From: an uncultured Pelagibacteraceae bacterium
GTDB taxonomy: Bacteria; Pseudomonadota; Alphaproteobacteria; Pelagibacterales; Pelagibacteraceae
Assembly: GCA_902573465.1 (NCBI GenBank)
Contig: CACGJX010000005.1
Span: 1 to 64,000 of the forward strand
Reading direction: 5' to 3'
Length of the DNA stretch: 64,000 bases
Part shown: positions 19,001 through 26,543 of the stretch, piece after piece
Position numbering within the stretch: the stretch's first letter is position 1
Layout: each line of letters opens with the position of its first letter
Position numbers and translations under genes: made by a program
The notes under the pieces: generated by a model
Seen by the model: only the letters and a program-made list of their open reading frames with translations
Told to the model about the DNA's origin: nothing
Database searches by the model: none

Positions 19001-19143
19001 GTACTACAATATTAGGAGGAATGATTATTTCAACTTTCTTTACTTTATATGTCACTCCTTCAATGTATCTCGCATTAGCAAAAAATACTAAAAGGATTGA
19101 TATAGTTGACTTAGAACTAAAAAAAGAATTGTCTAAAAAATAA
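16015..19143 (+). CDS. RND family efflux pump, HAE1 type
   Basis: A 1042-residue proton-driven inner-membrane exporter of the AcrB/MexF family, with 12 transmembrane helices and two large periplasmic loops. Segments typical of the family are RPTVSWVMSLILIIFGLFVFWKLPVRELP at the start, the helix-4 acidic pair in IGIITDDSVIMTDAIYRR (proton relay) and ISTKNSILIVDYANQIR in the second half. It works with the adaptor encoded directly upstream. The substrate is unknown; drugs, lipids and toxic metabolites are all possible. Its 3' end overlaps the convergent lipoprotein gene by 11 bases. Confidence 0.93.
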   Translation: MFITELSIKRPTVSWVMSLILIIFGLFVFWKLPVRELPNGIQPPVVQVQVDYKSASASIVDQEVTQVVEDVIGGAEGIKNIDSKSENGRSTINVEFDTSIDLDNAANDIRERVARVVDNLPTESDPPQILKRAAGFTTTMWLSLSSSSWSDLELGDYAERYLVDQFSSVKNVGRIRVGGLRELSIRVWIDPIKLAANDLTIKEVEFAIRGENVSLPAGTLEADNIDLTLNLDKSYNDIETIKQIPIKKTSNRVIQLSDVANVEFGPVSEKTLFKAQTKDQINLKTVGIGIYARSGASTVELSNDIKKKIVEVKKSLPEELDLRVSFNRANYVEAAIEEVYKTLVIAFILVVLIIYLFLGNLKAVIVPAIALPVSLIASFLGLYIFGLSINIFVLLSFILAIGIITDDSVIMTDAIYRRIENGETPLVAAYKGSKQISFAIIATTLILVAVFLPLIFIEGISGTLFRETAIALSFSIVVSSFVALTLSPMLASKFLYKKKSKKIFIQKFEKIFSNFAKFYEETLVGVINKTKSVSFFIIFIIITSVLLFSFSKKELLPMEDRGAYLIIGSTDEGSSFEYTQEQAQKVEARLIPLLQAEDSPYSRFIMRVPGFGNSANSYNSFIIIALLDDWKNRKKGQQVVLREAIGKIVTLPQALAFPISPQSIRVSNYNKPVQMVIYGNTYEELEAIQKKVIRTLRSNKNLSRIESDYNRNKPEVKLIINKNKAKDLGVSTKSIGETLETLYGGKKITTFNKLGKEYPIIVQQYLSDRRNKEGVSKIFVRSETNGKLISLANLVSFKEEGSAKELARYNRQRAVTISANINEGYTLTEAIKYFENVMVDIAPENQVTWKGKSEEIKETSNELFIIFALALLTAYLVMAATFNSFIHPFVIILTVPLAIFGGLVFILFLNSSVNIFSQIALIILIGISTKNSILIVDYANQIRSSGKTIELAVKEACAVRFRPIIMTSLSTMIAMMPLVIGNFGPGAGEGSRLAVGTTILGGMIISTFFTLYVTPSMYLALAKNTKRIDIVDLELKKELSKK

Positions 19144-19732
19144 TATATTTTTTTCTATTTAATTTACTTTTACATTTCAATAATTGATTTCTGTATTTAT
19201 TAGATTGTCTCTCAACTTTTTTAGCTAATCCAATTACTTTTTTATTTTTCTTATAATTTTTATAATTTCCCCATCCTTCGTGATATGCAAGATACTGTTT
19301 GAATGCATCTTTCTTTGATATCTTTAAGATATTTTCTGATTTATTTGTATACCATCCAATGAAGTCAACACTGTCTTTAAATCTTGCTCTTGTTGCTAAT
19401 TTATTACCAGTTTCTTTTTTATATTGCTCCCAAGTTCCTTTAACTGCTTGCGAATAACCAAAAGAACTAGAAGGACGTTTATAAGGTATCACTTTAAAAA
19501 TTTTTTGTCTTGCCGGTTTAGCAAGCCAATCAAAATCAGACTCCATTTTTATTATCGCTAATTGAATATAGATAGGTGTACCCCACTTTTGTTCAACTTT
19601 TTTTGTATGTTTATACCATAGATATCTTTCACTAAAAATTGAGCAACTGTTAGAAGTGTTTGATGGAATTGATGAGCAGCCGATTGTAAAAAAATAAATA
19701 AAAATTAATAATTTATTTTTTAAATCTACCAT
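19133..19732 (-). CDS. Predicted lipoprotein with lytic-transglycosylase-like (SLT) domain
   Basis: A 199-residue protein with an N-terminal signal and a lipobox-like FTIGC (Cys19), so probably anchored in the envelope. Residues ~50-170 resemble a soluble-lytic-transglycosylase fold: IQLAIIKMESDFDW, with Glu as candidate catalytic acid, then SSSFGYSQAVKGTWEQYK, matching the usual ES...GLMQ/GYSQ pattern, and YLAYHEGWGNY. It would cut or remodel peptidoglycan. It overlaps the VanZ-like gene upstream by 20 bases and the convergent RND gene by 11. Confidence 0.75.
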   Translation of the reverse strand: MVDLKNKLLIFIYFFTIGCSSIPSNTSNSCSIFSERYLWYKHTKKVEQKWGTPIYIQLAIIKMESDFDWLAKPARQKIFKVIPYKRPSSSFGYSQAVKGTWEQYKKETGNKLATRARFKDSVDFIGWYTNKSENILKISKKDAFKQYLAYHEGWGNYKNYKKNKKVIGLAKKVERQSNKYRNQLLKCKSKLNRKKYIIF

Positions 19733-20108
19733 ATTTATTTATAAAATTATTAAGAAGAATTACAACAATAACGCCCAATAAATTTCCAAATAAATCAGAC
19801 CATTGAAAAGTTCTTTCAGGTATAAATAAGTGAAAAATTTCAAGCGTGATAGAAAGAAAAATTAAATATAGTAGTAATAAGATATTTTTCTTGGAATTAG
19901 CAAAAGTTAAAAAACCAATAATTGAAATTAATACAAATACATAAAAATGATTTGATGATATAACAAAATCTGGTGTTATTTGAGGTTGTATACTTTTATT
20001 GTCATAAATTATCCAGCCTAGTAGACTTCCAGGATATAGATATAAAATAATTAAAAGGATATTAATTAAATAAAATATTACTTTATATGTAGAAAAAAAT
20101 TTTGACAT
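19713..20108 (-). CDS. VanZ-like small membrane protein
   Basis: A 131-residue protein with about four hydrophobic helices. The segment EIFHLFIPERTFQWSDLFGNLLG is the characteristic VanZ-like signature (E...H.FIP.R.F...D...N..G). VanZ gives low-level teicoplanin resistance in enterococci, but in Gram-negative bacteria the role is unknown. Its end overlaps the SLT lipoprotein by 20 bases, so the two are likely co-transcribed, which hints at an envelope function. It is divergent from gpmA across 45 bases. Confidence 0.75.
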   Translation of the reverse strand: MSKFFSTYKVIFYLINILLIILYLYPGSLLGWIIYDNKSIQPQITPDFVISSNHFYVFVLISIIGFLTFANSKKNILLLLYLIFLSITLEIFHLFIPERTFQWSDLFGNLLGVIVVILLNNFINKYGRFKK

Positions 20109-20153
20109 TTAGTTAAATGATTTTTTTTATAAATAATTTTTAGATATGACAAG

Positions 20154-20867
20154 ATGAGTTTTTTGATATTAGTAAGACATGGTCAGAGTATTTGGAATCT
20201 TGAAAAAAGATTCACTGGTTGGGTTGATGTAGATCTCACAGATCAAGGTAAAATAGAAGCTGAAAAAGCTGGTTTGCTTATCAAAAATCAAAATATAAAT
20301 ATAGATTTTTATTATTCCTCATTTCAAGTGAGGGCAAACCATACTCTTAAAATAATACAAAAAGTATTAAAATCGGAAAAGAATTTTATAAGAGCGTGGC
20401 AACTAAACGAAAGACACTATGGTGAGCTTACAGGGTTGAATAAAATTGAGACTGCAAAAAAAATTGGTGAGGATAAAGTTTTTGAATTTCGAAGATCTTG
20501 GGATATAAAACCTGGAAAACTAAGTAGAGAAAGCTCTTATCATCCACTAAATATTAAAACATATGAGAAAATACCCAAAGAGCTCGTTCCTGACACTGAA
20601 TCTTTAAAAGATACATACAACAGAGTTTTGGAGTATTTCAAAAAGGAAATACAGCCTAAACTAATAAATAAAAATATATTAATTACAGCACACGGAAACT
20701 CCATAAGAGCTTTATGTAAATATCTGTTCAATTTAGATAACAATCAAATCACAAGTTTAGAAATTCCGACAGGAAATCCCTTAATAATCAATTTTGGTGA
20801 AAATTTGAAAATAAATGAATGTAAATATCTAGATAAAGAGAGATCTAAGAGCCTTTTAGTTTTTTAA
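20154..20867 (+). CDS. gpmA: 2,3-bisphosphoglycerate-dependent phosphoglycerate mutase
   Basis: A 237-residue glycolytic and gluconeogenic enzyme that interconverts 3- and 2-phosphoglycerate through a phosphohistidine. The catalytic motif LVRHGQS is at residues 6-12 (His9), followed by WNLEKRFTGWVDVDLTDQG, RAWQLNERHYGELTGLNK and the second histidine in ITAHGNSIRALCKYL. Length matches the dimeric dPGM family (about 230-250). It stands alone on this strand and overlaps the convergent nucleotidyltransferase gene by 23 bases, the longest such overlap in the window. Confidence 0.93.
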   Translation: MSFLILVRHGQSIWNLEKRFTGWVDVDLTDQGKIEAEKAGLLIKNQNINIDFYYSSFQVRANHTLKIIQKVLKSEKNFIRAWQLNERHYGELTGLNKIETAKKIGEDKVFEFRRSWDIKPGKLSRESSYHPLNIKTYEKIPKELVPDTESLKDTYNRVLEYFKKEIQPKLINKNILITAHGNSIRALCKYLFNLDNNQITSLEIPTGNPLIINFGENLKINECKYLDKERSKSLLVF

Positions 20868-21534
20868 AAATTTCTAAGTTCGTTAAATGGTGAAATTTAT
20901 TGGTGCTCTCAAATCCATTTAACTGTTGTTTCATTAATAATTTATTCCAAATTTCAGCAACTGAGAAGTTTTCTACTTCATATTCATTAAATAAGTTTTT
21001 ATTCAAAATTTGACAACCAGTATATATAAAGTTTTTTTCAAAACTTTGTTTAATTATATTATCTTCTAAATCAAAATCACCCTTTAGGTTATTATCAAAA
21101 CTTAGTTTTTTATTAACTAATAAAAGAATATTATTTAATTTATTTTGAAAATAATATTTTTGCATATCATTAATTTCACTCACATGATTTTCATTCCAAA
21201 TAGTATCAGGATTAAAAACAAAAAAATCTTCACAATCTGAGTGGTTGATCAAATTTAAAATTCCTCCACCAGTATCTAAAATTTCTTTACCGTCCTCTAT
21301 AATTTTTATTTTTACTGAAAAATTTTTATTTTTAAAAAAGTCAATAATTTGCTCACTTAAATAAAAAGTATTTAAAAAAATATTTTCGACTTTCAGTTTT
21401 ATTACAGTATTAATACAATCCTCTAAAATTGTTTGATTTTTGACTTGAAGTAATGGTTTGGGTTTTTCAAGTGTTAAAGGATTTAGTCTTTTGCCGAATC
21501 CAGCGCAGAGAATAAAAGCGTTATTAATTTTCAT
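20845..21534 (-). CDS. Nucleotidyltransferase, MurU-like (MurNAc-1-P uridylyltransferase type)
   Basis: A 229-residue sugar-phosphate nucleotidyltransferase. The signature GFGKRLNPLTLEKPKPLL is at residues 13-30 and the metal-binding FNPDT near residue 93. In Pseudomonas the equivalent gene (murU) makes UDP-MurNAc from MurNAc-1-phosphate in cell-wall recycling, next to the kinase amgK. Here it overlaps the kinase-like gene upstream by four bases (ATGA), the same pairing, so that role is inferred. Length matches MurU (about 225). A more general mannose- or glucose-1-phosphate role cannot be excluded. Confidence 0.82.
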   Translation of the reverse strand: MKINNAFILCAGFGKRLNPLTLEKPKPLLQVKNQTILEDCINTVIKLKVENIFLNTFYLSEQIIDFFKNKNFSVKIKIIEDGKEILDTGGGILNLINHSDCEDFFVFNPDTIWNENHVSEINDMQKYYFQNKLNNILLLVNKKLSFDNNLKGDFDLEDNIIKQSFEKNFIYTGCQILNKNLFNEYEVENFSVAEIWNKLLMKQQLNGFESTNKFHHLTNLEIFKKLKGS

Positions 21535-22469
21535 AAATTTTTTTTAAAATTATCATTTAGTAATTTTTTTAAATCTAAGAAAATTTCATTTTCATTAATT
21601 CTTAAAGAAATCAATTCCCACGCATATGGTATTAATTTTAAATAACCCTTTTTTTTATCTCGGATTGCTAGACGTGTAAATATTCCAATTATTTTCAGGT
21701 TTCTTAAAATAGATAAAATTTCAAAATCATTTTTTATTTTTTTTTTATCAATTTTTTTTTGAGTACCTATATAAAAATTAAAGATCTTTTTTTTAAGAAC
21801 TTTTGAGGTTTTTAATCTTACATCATCGACTAGAGAAGCTAAATCATAAGCTCTATTTCCTATCAAAGCATCTTGACTATCAATTACACCTATTCTGTTA
21901 TTAACAAGCATTAAATTTGATACATGAAAATCCCTGTGTACAAATACATTTTTTTTCATCTTAAGACATAAAGATAAAGTTTTAATTATTTTTTTAAACT
22001 TTTTATTAAAGTCTTGTCTATTATTTTTTGACAAATTTTTTTTCACATACCACTCACAAAATAAATTAGCCTCCTGAATTAATATTTCATTTTTATAATC
22101 AGGTATTCGATAATATTTATTTCTAAAATTTCTTATCTTTTTATCTTTTATTGACTGTATTTGATTAAGCAATTTTATTATATCTTTAAAATATAATAAT
22201 TTTTTATTTTTACTTTTCTTTAAAATTTGAAAAATTGTTTTATTTCCAAAATCCTCAACTTCAATATAATTATTCTTATAATTCTCTTGATATAATTTTG
22301 GAGCTAGAACTTTGTTTTTATTTAAAATCTTGCTAATTGCATCATAAACAAGGAGATTTTTAAATTTGTCCTTTTTTGCTTGAATTACAATAGAATTATA
22401 ATAATTGGATTTTTTTCTAAAAAACTTTCTATGTGACGCGTCTCCTTTTAATTTTTTAAGATTTTGCAT
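21531..22469 (-). CDS. Aminoglycoside phosphotransferase-fold kinase, AmgK-like
   Basis: A 312-residue protein-kinase-like phosphotransferase. The catalytic loop reads FVHRDFHVSNLMLV and the metal-binding segment GVIDSQDALIGNRAYDLASL, typical of the APH/choline-kinase superfamily. In the conserved alphaproteobacterial and pseudomonad order tsaE-amgK-murU this is the anomeric MurNAc/GlcNAc kinase, and the neighbours here match. It is unusually lysine-rich and long AT runs interrupt it, but the frame is intact. It starts ten bases after tsaE. Substrate by context only. Confidence 0.8.
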   Translation of the reverse strand: MQNLKKLKGDASHRKFFRKKSNYYNSIVIQAKKDKFKNLLVYDAISKILNKNKVLAPKLYQENYKNNYIEVEDFGNKTIFQILKKSKNKKLLYFKDIIKLLNQIQSIKDKKIRNFRNKYYRIPDYKNEILIQEANLFCEWYVKKNLSKNNRQDFNKKFKKIIKTLSLCLKMKKNVFVHRDFHVSNLMLVNNRIGVIDSQDALIGNRAYDLASLVDDVRLKTSKVLKKKIFNFYIGTQKKIDKKKIKNDFEILSILRNLKIIGIFTRLAIRDKKKGYLKLIPYAWELISLRINENEIFLDLKKLLNDNFKKNL

Positions 22470-22479
22470 TTATCTATAA

Positions 22480-22935
22480 TTACAAATTTAAACCCTTAAT
22501 TTTTAATATTCGTTTCTTGTAATCATTTCCATATTCAAAATTTAATTCTATCAAATTTTTTGGTTTTGGTTTTATTTTTTGTGGCCATTCAATTAATGTA
22601 ATAGCATTAGTAATATCATCAAATAATCCTAGATTTTGAATTTCATCTAAACTATTTATTCTAAATAAATCATAATGATTAATTTTGATTTGTTTAATTT
22701 GATACTCATTTAATAAATTGAATGTAGGACTTGTTACTTCCGTTATTTTAAGTCCATTTTGTTTTTGAAAATTGTTGATTAGATATCTAATAAAAGTAGT
22801 TTTTCCAACACCCATCTCACCCACAAAAAAAACTACATGTCCTAATTTCAATTTCTTTGAAATCTTCTTAGCTAGTTCCTCTGTTTTTTTTTCTGAAGAT
22901 AAATTGATAAAATCACTTTTAGTAGCGATAGGCAT
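22480..22935 (-). CDS. tsaE: tRNA threonylcarbamoyladenosine biosynthesis ATPase
   Basis: A 151-residue P-loop ATPase that works with TsaB/TsaD to place t6A at position 37 of ANN-decoding tRNAs. The Walker A motif GEMGVGKTT is at 39-47, followed by [13 protein letters not shown], a family hallmark, and HYDLFRI. Length is normal (about 150). Its start overlaps the 3' end of ahcY by 17 bases and it precedes the AmgK-like gene by ten, so a run from ahcY through the nucleotidyltransferase looks co-transcribed. Confidence 0.93.
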   Translation of the reverse strand: MPIATKSDFINLSSEKKTEELAKKISKKLKLGHVVFFVGEMGVGKTTFIRYLINNFQKQNGLKITEVTSPTFNLLNEYQIKQIKINHYDLFRINSLDEIQNLGLFDDITNAITLIEWPQKIKPKPKNLIELNFEYGNDYKKRILKIKGLNL

Positions 22936-24205
22936 TAGGTTTGAAAGGTCCCTCTACTCCTACACTAATATAATCTGCTTGATCTTTTGAGAGTTTAGTT
23001 AATTTAGCACCAACTTTTTTAAGATGAAGTGTAGCTACTTTCTCATCTAAATGTTTTGGTAAAACATAAACTTTATTCTCGTAATTTTTATGATTATTCC
23101 ACAATTCTATCTGCGCAATGACTTGATTTGTAAAAGAAGCACTCATTACAAAACTTGGATGCCCTGTAGCACAACCTAAATTTACCAATCTACCTTCTGC
23201 TAATAAAATTATTCTTTTTTTGCTAGGTAATTCAATTTCATGCACTTGAGGTTTTACTTCAGTCCATTTGTAATTTTTCAAAGCTTCAACCTGAATTTCA
23301 TTATCGAAATGTCCGATGTTACATAAAATTGCTCTATCCTTCATGTCTCTCATGTGGTCAGCTGTAACAATATCTTTGTTACCAGTCGCAGTTACAACAA
23401 TATCTGCTTTACTAATTGCTTCGTCCATTAAAACAACCTCATAACCTTCCATTGCTGCTTGCAACGCACATATTGGGTCCGCTTCAGTAACCAATACACG
23501 AGCCCCACTTTGTCTTAATGATGCAGCGCTTCCTTTTCCAACATCACCAAAACCAGCAACAATTGCAATCTTTCCTGACATCATTACATCAGTTGCTCTT
23601 CTAATTCCGTCAACTAAGCTTTCTCTACACCCATATAAGTTATCAAATTTTGATTTTGTAACAGAGTCATTCACATTAATTGCTGGAACCAACAAAGAAT
23701 TTTCTTTCTCCATTTTATTTAACGCTTTTATCCCTGTAGTTGTTTCTTCTGAAACTCCTTTCACATCTTTTAATAAATCTTTATATTCATTATGCATCAT
23801 TGCTGTTAAGTCACCACCATCATCTAAAAGCATATTAGGTTTCCAGCTTTTCTTACCTTCAATAGTTTGTTTAATGCACCAAACATATTCCTCTTCTGTT
23901 TCTCCCTTCCACGCATAAACAGGAATACCTGCTTTTGCAATTGCAGCGGCTGCATGGTCTTGGGTAGAAAAAATATTACATGATGACCATCTTACTTCTG
24001 CACCTAAATCCACTAAAGTTTCAATTAAAACTGCTGTTTGTATTGTCATATGCAAACAGCCTATAATCTTTGCACCCTTTAAAGGAGATTTTCCAGCATA
24101 CTCCTCCCTCAAAGCCATAAGTCCTGGCATTTCACTTTCAGCAATTGAAATTTCTTTTCGACCAAATTCTGCTTGTGACAGATCTTTTACTTTATAATCT
24201 TCCAT
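22919..24205 (-). CDS. ahcY: Adenosylhomocysteinase
   Basis: A 428-residue NAD-dependent enzyme that splits S-adenosylhomocysteine into adenosine and homocysteine, relieving product inhibition of methyltransferases. Visible signatures are [37 protein letters not shown] with the catalytic lysine, the NAD loop [11 protein letters not shown] and a C-terminal [10 protein letters not shown]. The length is near the ~430-residue form without the insertion found in many bacterial enzymes of about 470. It supplies homocysteine to the methionine cycle, linking it to metX/metW at 43 kb. It follows the sensor kinase gene; I see no riboswitch in the short gap. Confidence 0.95.
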   Translation of the reverse strand: MEDYKVKDLSQAEFGRKEISIAESEMPGLMALREEYAGKSPLKGAKIIGCLHMTIQTAVLIETLVDLGAEVRWSSCNIFSTQDHAAAAIAKAGIPVYAWKGETEEEYVWCIKQTIEGKKSWKPNMLLDDGGDLTAMMHNEYKDLLKDVKGVSEETTTGIKALNKMEKENSLLVPAINVNDSVTKSKFDNLYGCRESLVDGIRRATDVMMSGKIAIVAGFGDVGKGSAASLRQSGARVLVTEADPICALQAAMEGYEVVLMDEAISKADIVVTATGNKDIVTADHMRDMKDRAILCNIGHFDNEIQVEALKNYKWTEVKPQVHEIELPSKKRIILLAEGRLVNLGCATGHPSFVMSASFTNQVIAQIELWNNHKNYENKVYVLPKHLDEKVATLHLKKVGAKLTKLSKDQADYISVGVEGPFKPNAYRY

Positions 24206-24267
24206 CGTGGCTCTTCTAGCAATTAAAAATTAATTAATCAATAAAACTCTTTAAACTTTTGGAAATT

Positions 24268-25791
24268 CTATTTCCATGCTTGCACCTTTTTATCTTGTCT
24301 ATTAGATGCTTTGATTGTGGCATTATGTAAATCAACTAAATTTTTTACTATATTTAACCCTAGACCAGAATGCTGTCCAAATTTATCTGGTCTGTTACTG
24401 TAGAATCTTTTAAATATTTTATTCGTGTCTTTTTCTTTAAAACCCTGTCCCTCATCTAATATCTTTATGTATACTTTGTTATCATCTGATTTCGAAACTT
24501 GCACAATTACATCTTTATCATCATCACTAAAAGAAATCGCATTATCTAAAAGGTTTGCAATGATTTGTTCAATTCTGTTTTCGATTCCATAAATTAAATA
24601 TTTATTTTTACCGTCATTTTTATAAGAAATATTAATTCCTCTTTTTACTTTATAAATATTATTAAAATCATCTACTACTGACTTAATTATTGGCTCAATA
24701 TCTATTTTTTTTATTTTTTCTTTACTTAATGCAACTTCATCTTTTAACATTTGCGAGTAATCAGTAATCAATCTTTCAATTCTTTGCACATCATGGCTTA
24801 AAATATTAATCAATTTAAGTCTTTGTTCAGAATCTTGTGCATCATGTAAAATTTCTGATGCGCTTTTTAATGATGCCAATGGATTACGAATTTCATGTAC
24901 AAGATCAGTTGAAAAATTTTCTGCATGTGAAATTCTTTTTTGTAATTCTAAAGTCATATCATCCAAAGAATTAGAGAGCAAACCAAGTTCATCATTTCTT
25001 AGTTTTAATGTATCTATATTTGTTTTTTTTGTGTCTTTATTTTTTATAATTTTGGTATAATTGACTAAATTTTTAATTGGTTTTAAAAAATATCGATTTA
25101 AGACAAACGAAAAAATTAATATTACGATACCAACTGCAATTGCAGTCCTAATTACAAAAGTTTTTCTTTCATCTATGGCAGCTTTTATATCATTGGCATT
25201 TTCTGTTATTGCTAAATATCCTATATTTTCTCCGTCCTTCATTACGTTTTTGATGGTAGTCAATTTAAATTTATTAAATTCTTCCTCAGTAAATGTAAAA
25301 GGGATTCCAAAATTTTTAGACGTTGCGTAATTTAAAAGAACATCATTTAAAGATACATTATTTTCATTTCCAATATCTATATTTTTTTCTTCAGTGATTT
25401 TTTTTGTTGTTGTTGAGTCTAACACTTCTAACTCAATAGTATCCAACCTTTGCGAAAATGATCTTGGATCTAAGTCTAATGTATCTGTGTCTCCTATTAG
25501 ATTAAGTTTATTATCAAAAAATATTACTCTATCCAAATTCTGAAAAAGAAATCTAGTTGAAAACAAAAATTTTCTAATATCTTTTTCAACAAATTTTACA
25601 TTTAATCTTGTTAGATTATCAATTGTATTATTGATAACCTCAATATGATTTGAGGATTTTTTTTTAATTAAATTTGGTTGGACATTTTTCAAATAAATGA
25701 ATGTGAACAGGCCTATTATTGTGAAAAAAATAGAATTTATGAATAAAAATTTTTTTAAAATTGATAAGTTCTTAAGAAAATTGCTGAGCAT
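24268..25791 (-). CDS. chvG: ChvG/ExoS-type sensor histidine kinase, C-terminus frameshifted
   Basis: A 507-residue membrane sensor kinase: transmembrane segments near 13-34 and 211-232 flank a periplasmic domain, then HAMP (235-285), H-box DLVHEIRNPLASL with phospho-acceptor His299, an N-box (ANLLDNAIS) and G-boxes DEGQGFKE and GLGLNIVKN. It partners ChvI, whose stop overlaps its start as TAATG; the pair senses envelope or acid stress in Alphaproteobacteria. The final residues KVQAWK do not fit a kinase. In the -1 frame the sequence continues GASMEIEFPKV and stops at 24251, the expected final strand. A missing A in the A5 run (24287-24291, minus strand) explains this. It may be a sequence error, a real truncation or frameshifting. 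Confidence 0.85.
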   Translation of the reverse strand: MLSNFLKNLSILKKFLFINSIFFTIIGLFTFIYLKNVQPNLIKKKSSNHIEVINNTIDNLTRLNVKFVEKDIRKFLFSTRFLFQNLDRVIFFDNKLNLIGDTDTLDLDPRSFSQRLDTIELEVLDSTTTKKITEEKNIDIGNENNVSLNDVLLNYATSKNFGIPFTFTEEEFNKFKLTTIKNVMKDGENIGYLAITENANDIKAAIDERKTFVIRTAIAVGIVILIFSFVLNRYFLKPIKNLVNYTKIIKNKDTKKTNIDTLKLRNDELGLLSNSLDDMTLELQKRISHAENFSTDLVHEIRNPLASLKSASEILHDAQDSEQRLKLINILSHDVQRIERLITDYSQMLKDEVALSKEKIKKIDIEPIIKSVVDDFNNIYKVKRGINISYKNDGKNKYLIYGIENRIEQIIANLLDNAISFSDDDKDVIVQVSKSDDNKVYIKILDEGQGFKEKDTNKIFKRFYSNRPDKFGQHSGLGLNIVKNLVDLHNATIKASNRQDKKVQAWK

Positions 25792-26498
25792 TAACTAACA
25801 TTCCATCTATATCCGCTTCCATATCTAGTTTCTATAGCTGAAAATTCAGGATCAACTTTTTTGAATTTTTTTCTAATTCTTTTAACGTGACTATCAATTG
25901 TTCTATCCTCAATATCTGTATCTTCTCTATAAGCTATGTCCATTAATTGAGCTCTCTCTTTTATAATTCCTGGTCTTTTGGCTAGCTCTTTTACAAGTAA
26001 AAATTCTGTGGTAGTCAATTTATCAGGCAATTGTTTCCCATTCCATTCGCACTCTAATTGGGACGGATCAAGTTTTAATTTTCCATGCGATATAATACTT
26101 TTATTTTCCTCAAGAGTTTCTTTGGAATCTTTTTTTCTAAGTTGAACTCTAATTCTTTCAATTAAAACTTTAATTGAAAAACCACCTGATTTTTTTACGA
26201 AATCATCAGCACCTAATTTTAGTCCTAGTAATTCGTCAATTTCATCATCTTTAGAAGTCAAAAAAATAACTGGTAATGAGGTTTTTTTTCTCAATTTCTT
26301 GAGCAATTCCTCACCGTCCATTTTTGGCATTTTTATATCAACAATAGCTAGATCCGGCGGTGTCCTTGTTAATCCAATTAATGCACTCTCTCCGTCAATG
26401 TAAGTCTGAACTTTAAACCCTTCTTTTTCAAGAGCAATACTTAAGCTGGTTAAAATGTTTCTGTCATCATCTACTAGGGCAATCGTTTGTTTTTGCAT
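25791..26498 (-). CDS. chvI: ChvI-type OmpR-family response regulator
   Basis: A 235-residue transcription regulator. The receiver domain (1-120) has the acidic pair VDDD near residue 10, phospho-acceptor Asp in LAIVDIKMPKMDG, and the switch lysine in DDFVKK. The C-terminal winged helix includes LTTTEFLLVKELAKRPG and DRTIDSHVKRIRKKFKK, ending YGSGYRWNVS. It is encoded just upstream of, and overlaps, the partner kinase gene. ChvG/ChvI homologues regulate envelope genes in many Alphaproteobacteria; the targets here are unknown. Confidence 0.93.
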   Translation of the reverse strand: MQKQTIALVDDDRNILTSLSIALEKEGFKVQTYIDGESALIGLTRTPPDLAIVDIKMPKMDGEELLKKLRKKTSLPVIFLTSKDDEIDELLGLKLGADDFVKKSGGFSIKVLIERIRVQLRKKDSKETLEENKSIISHGKLKLDPSQLECEWNGKQLPDKLTTTEFLLVKELAKRPGIIKERAQLMDIAYREDTDIEDRTIDSHVKRIRKKFKKVDPEFSAIETRYGSGYRWNVS

Positions 26499-26543
26499 AC
26501 TTAATTATAAAAATACTAAATTGTTCTAATTTGGGCAAATAAA

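Noticed and set aside
24206..24250. A SAH or SAM riboswitch before ahcY
   Set aside because: The gap is too short and lacks conserved aptamer bases; only AT-rich repeats are visible.
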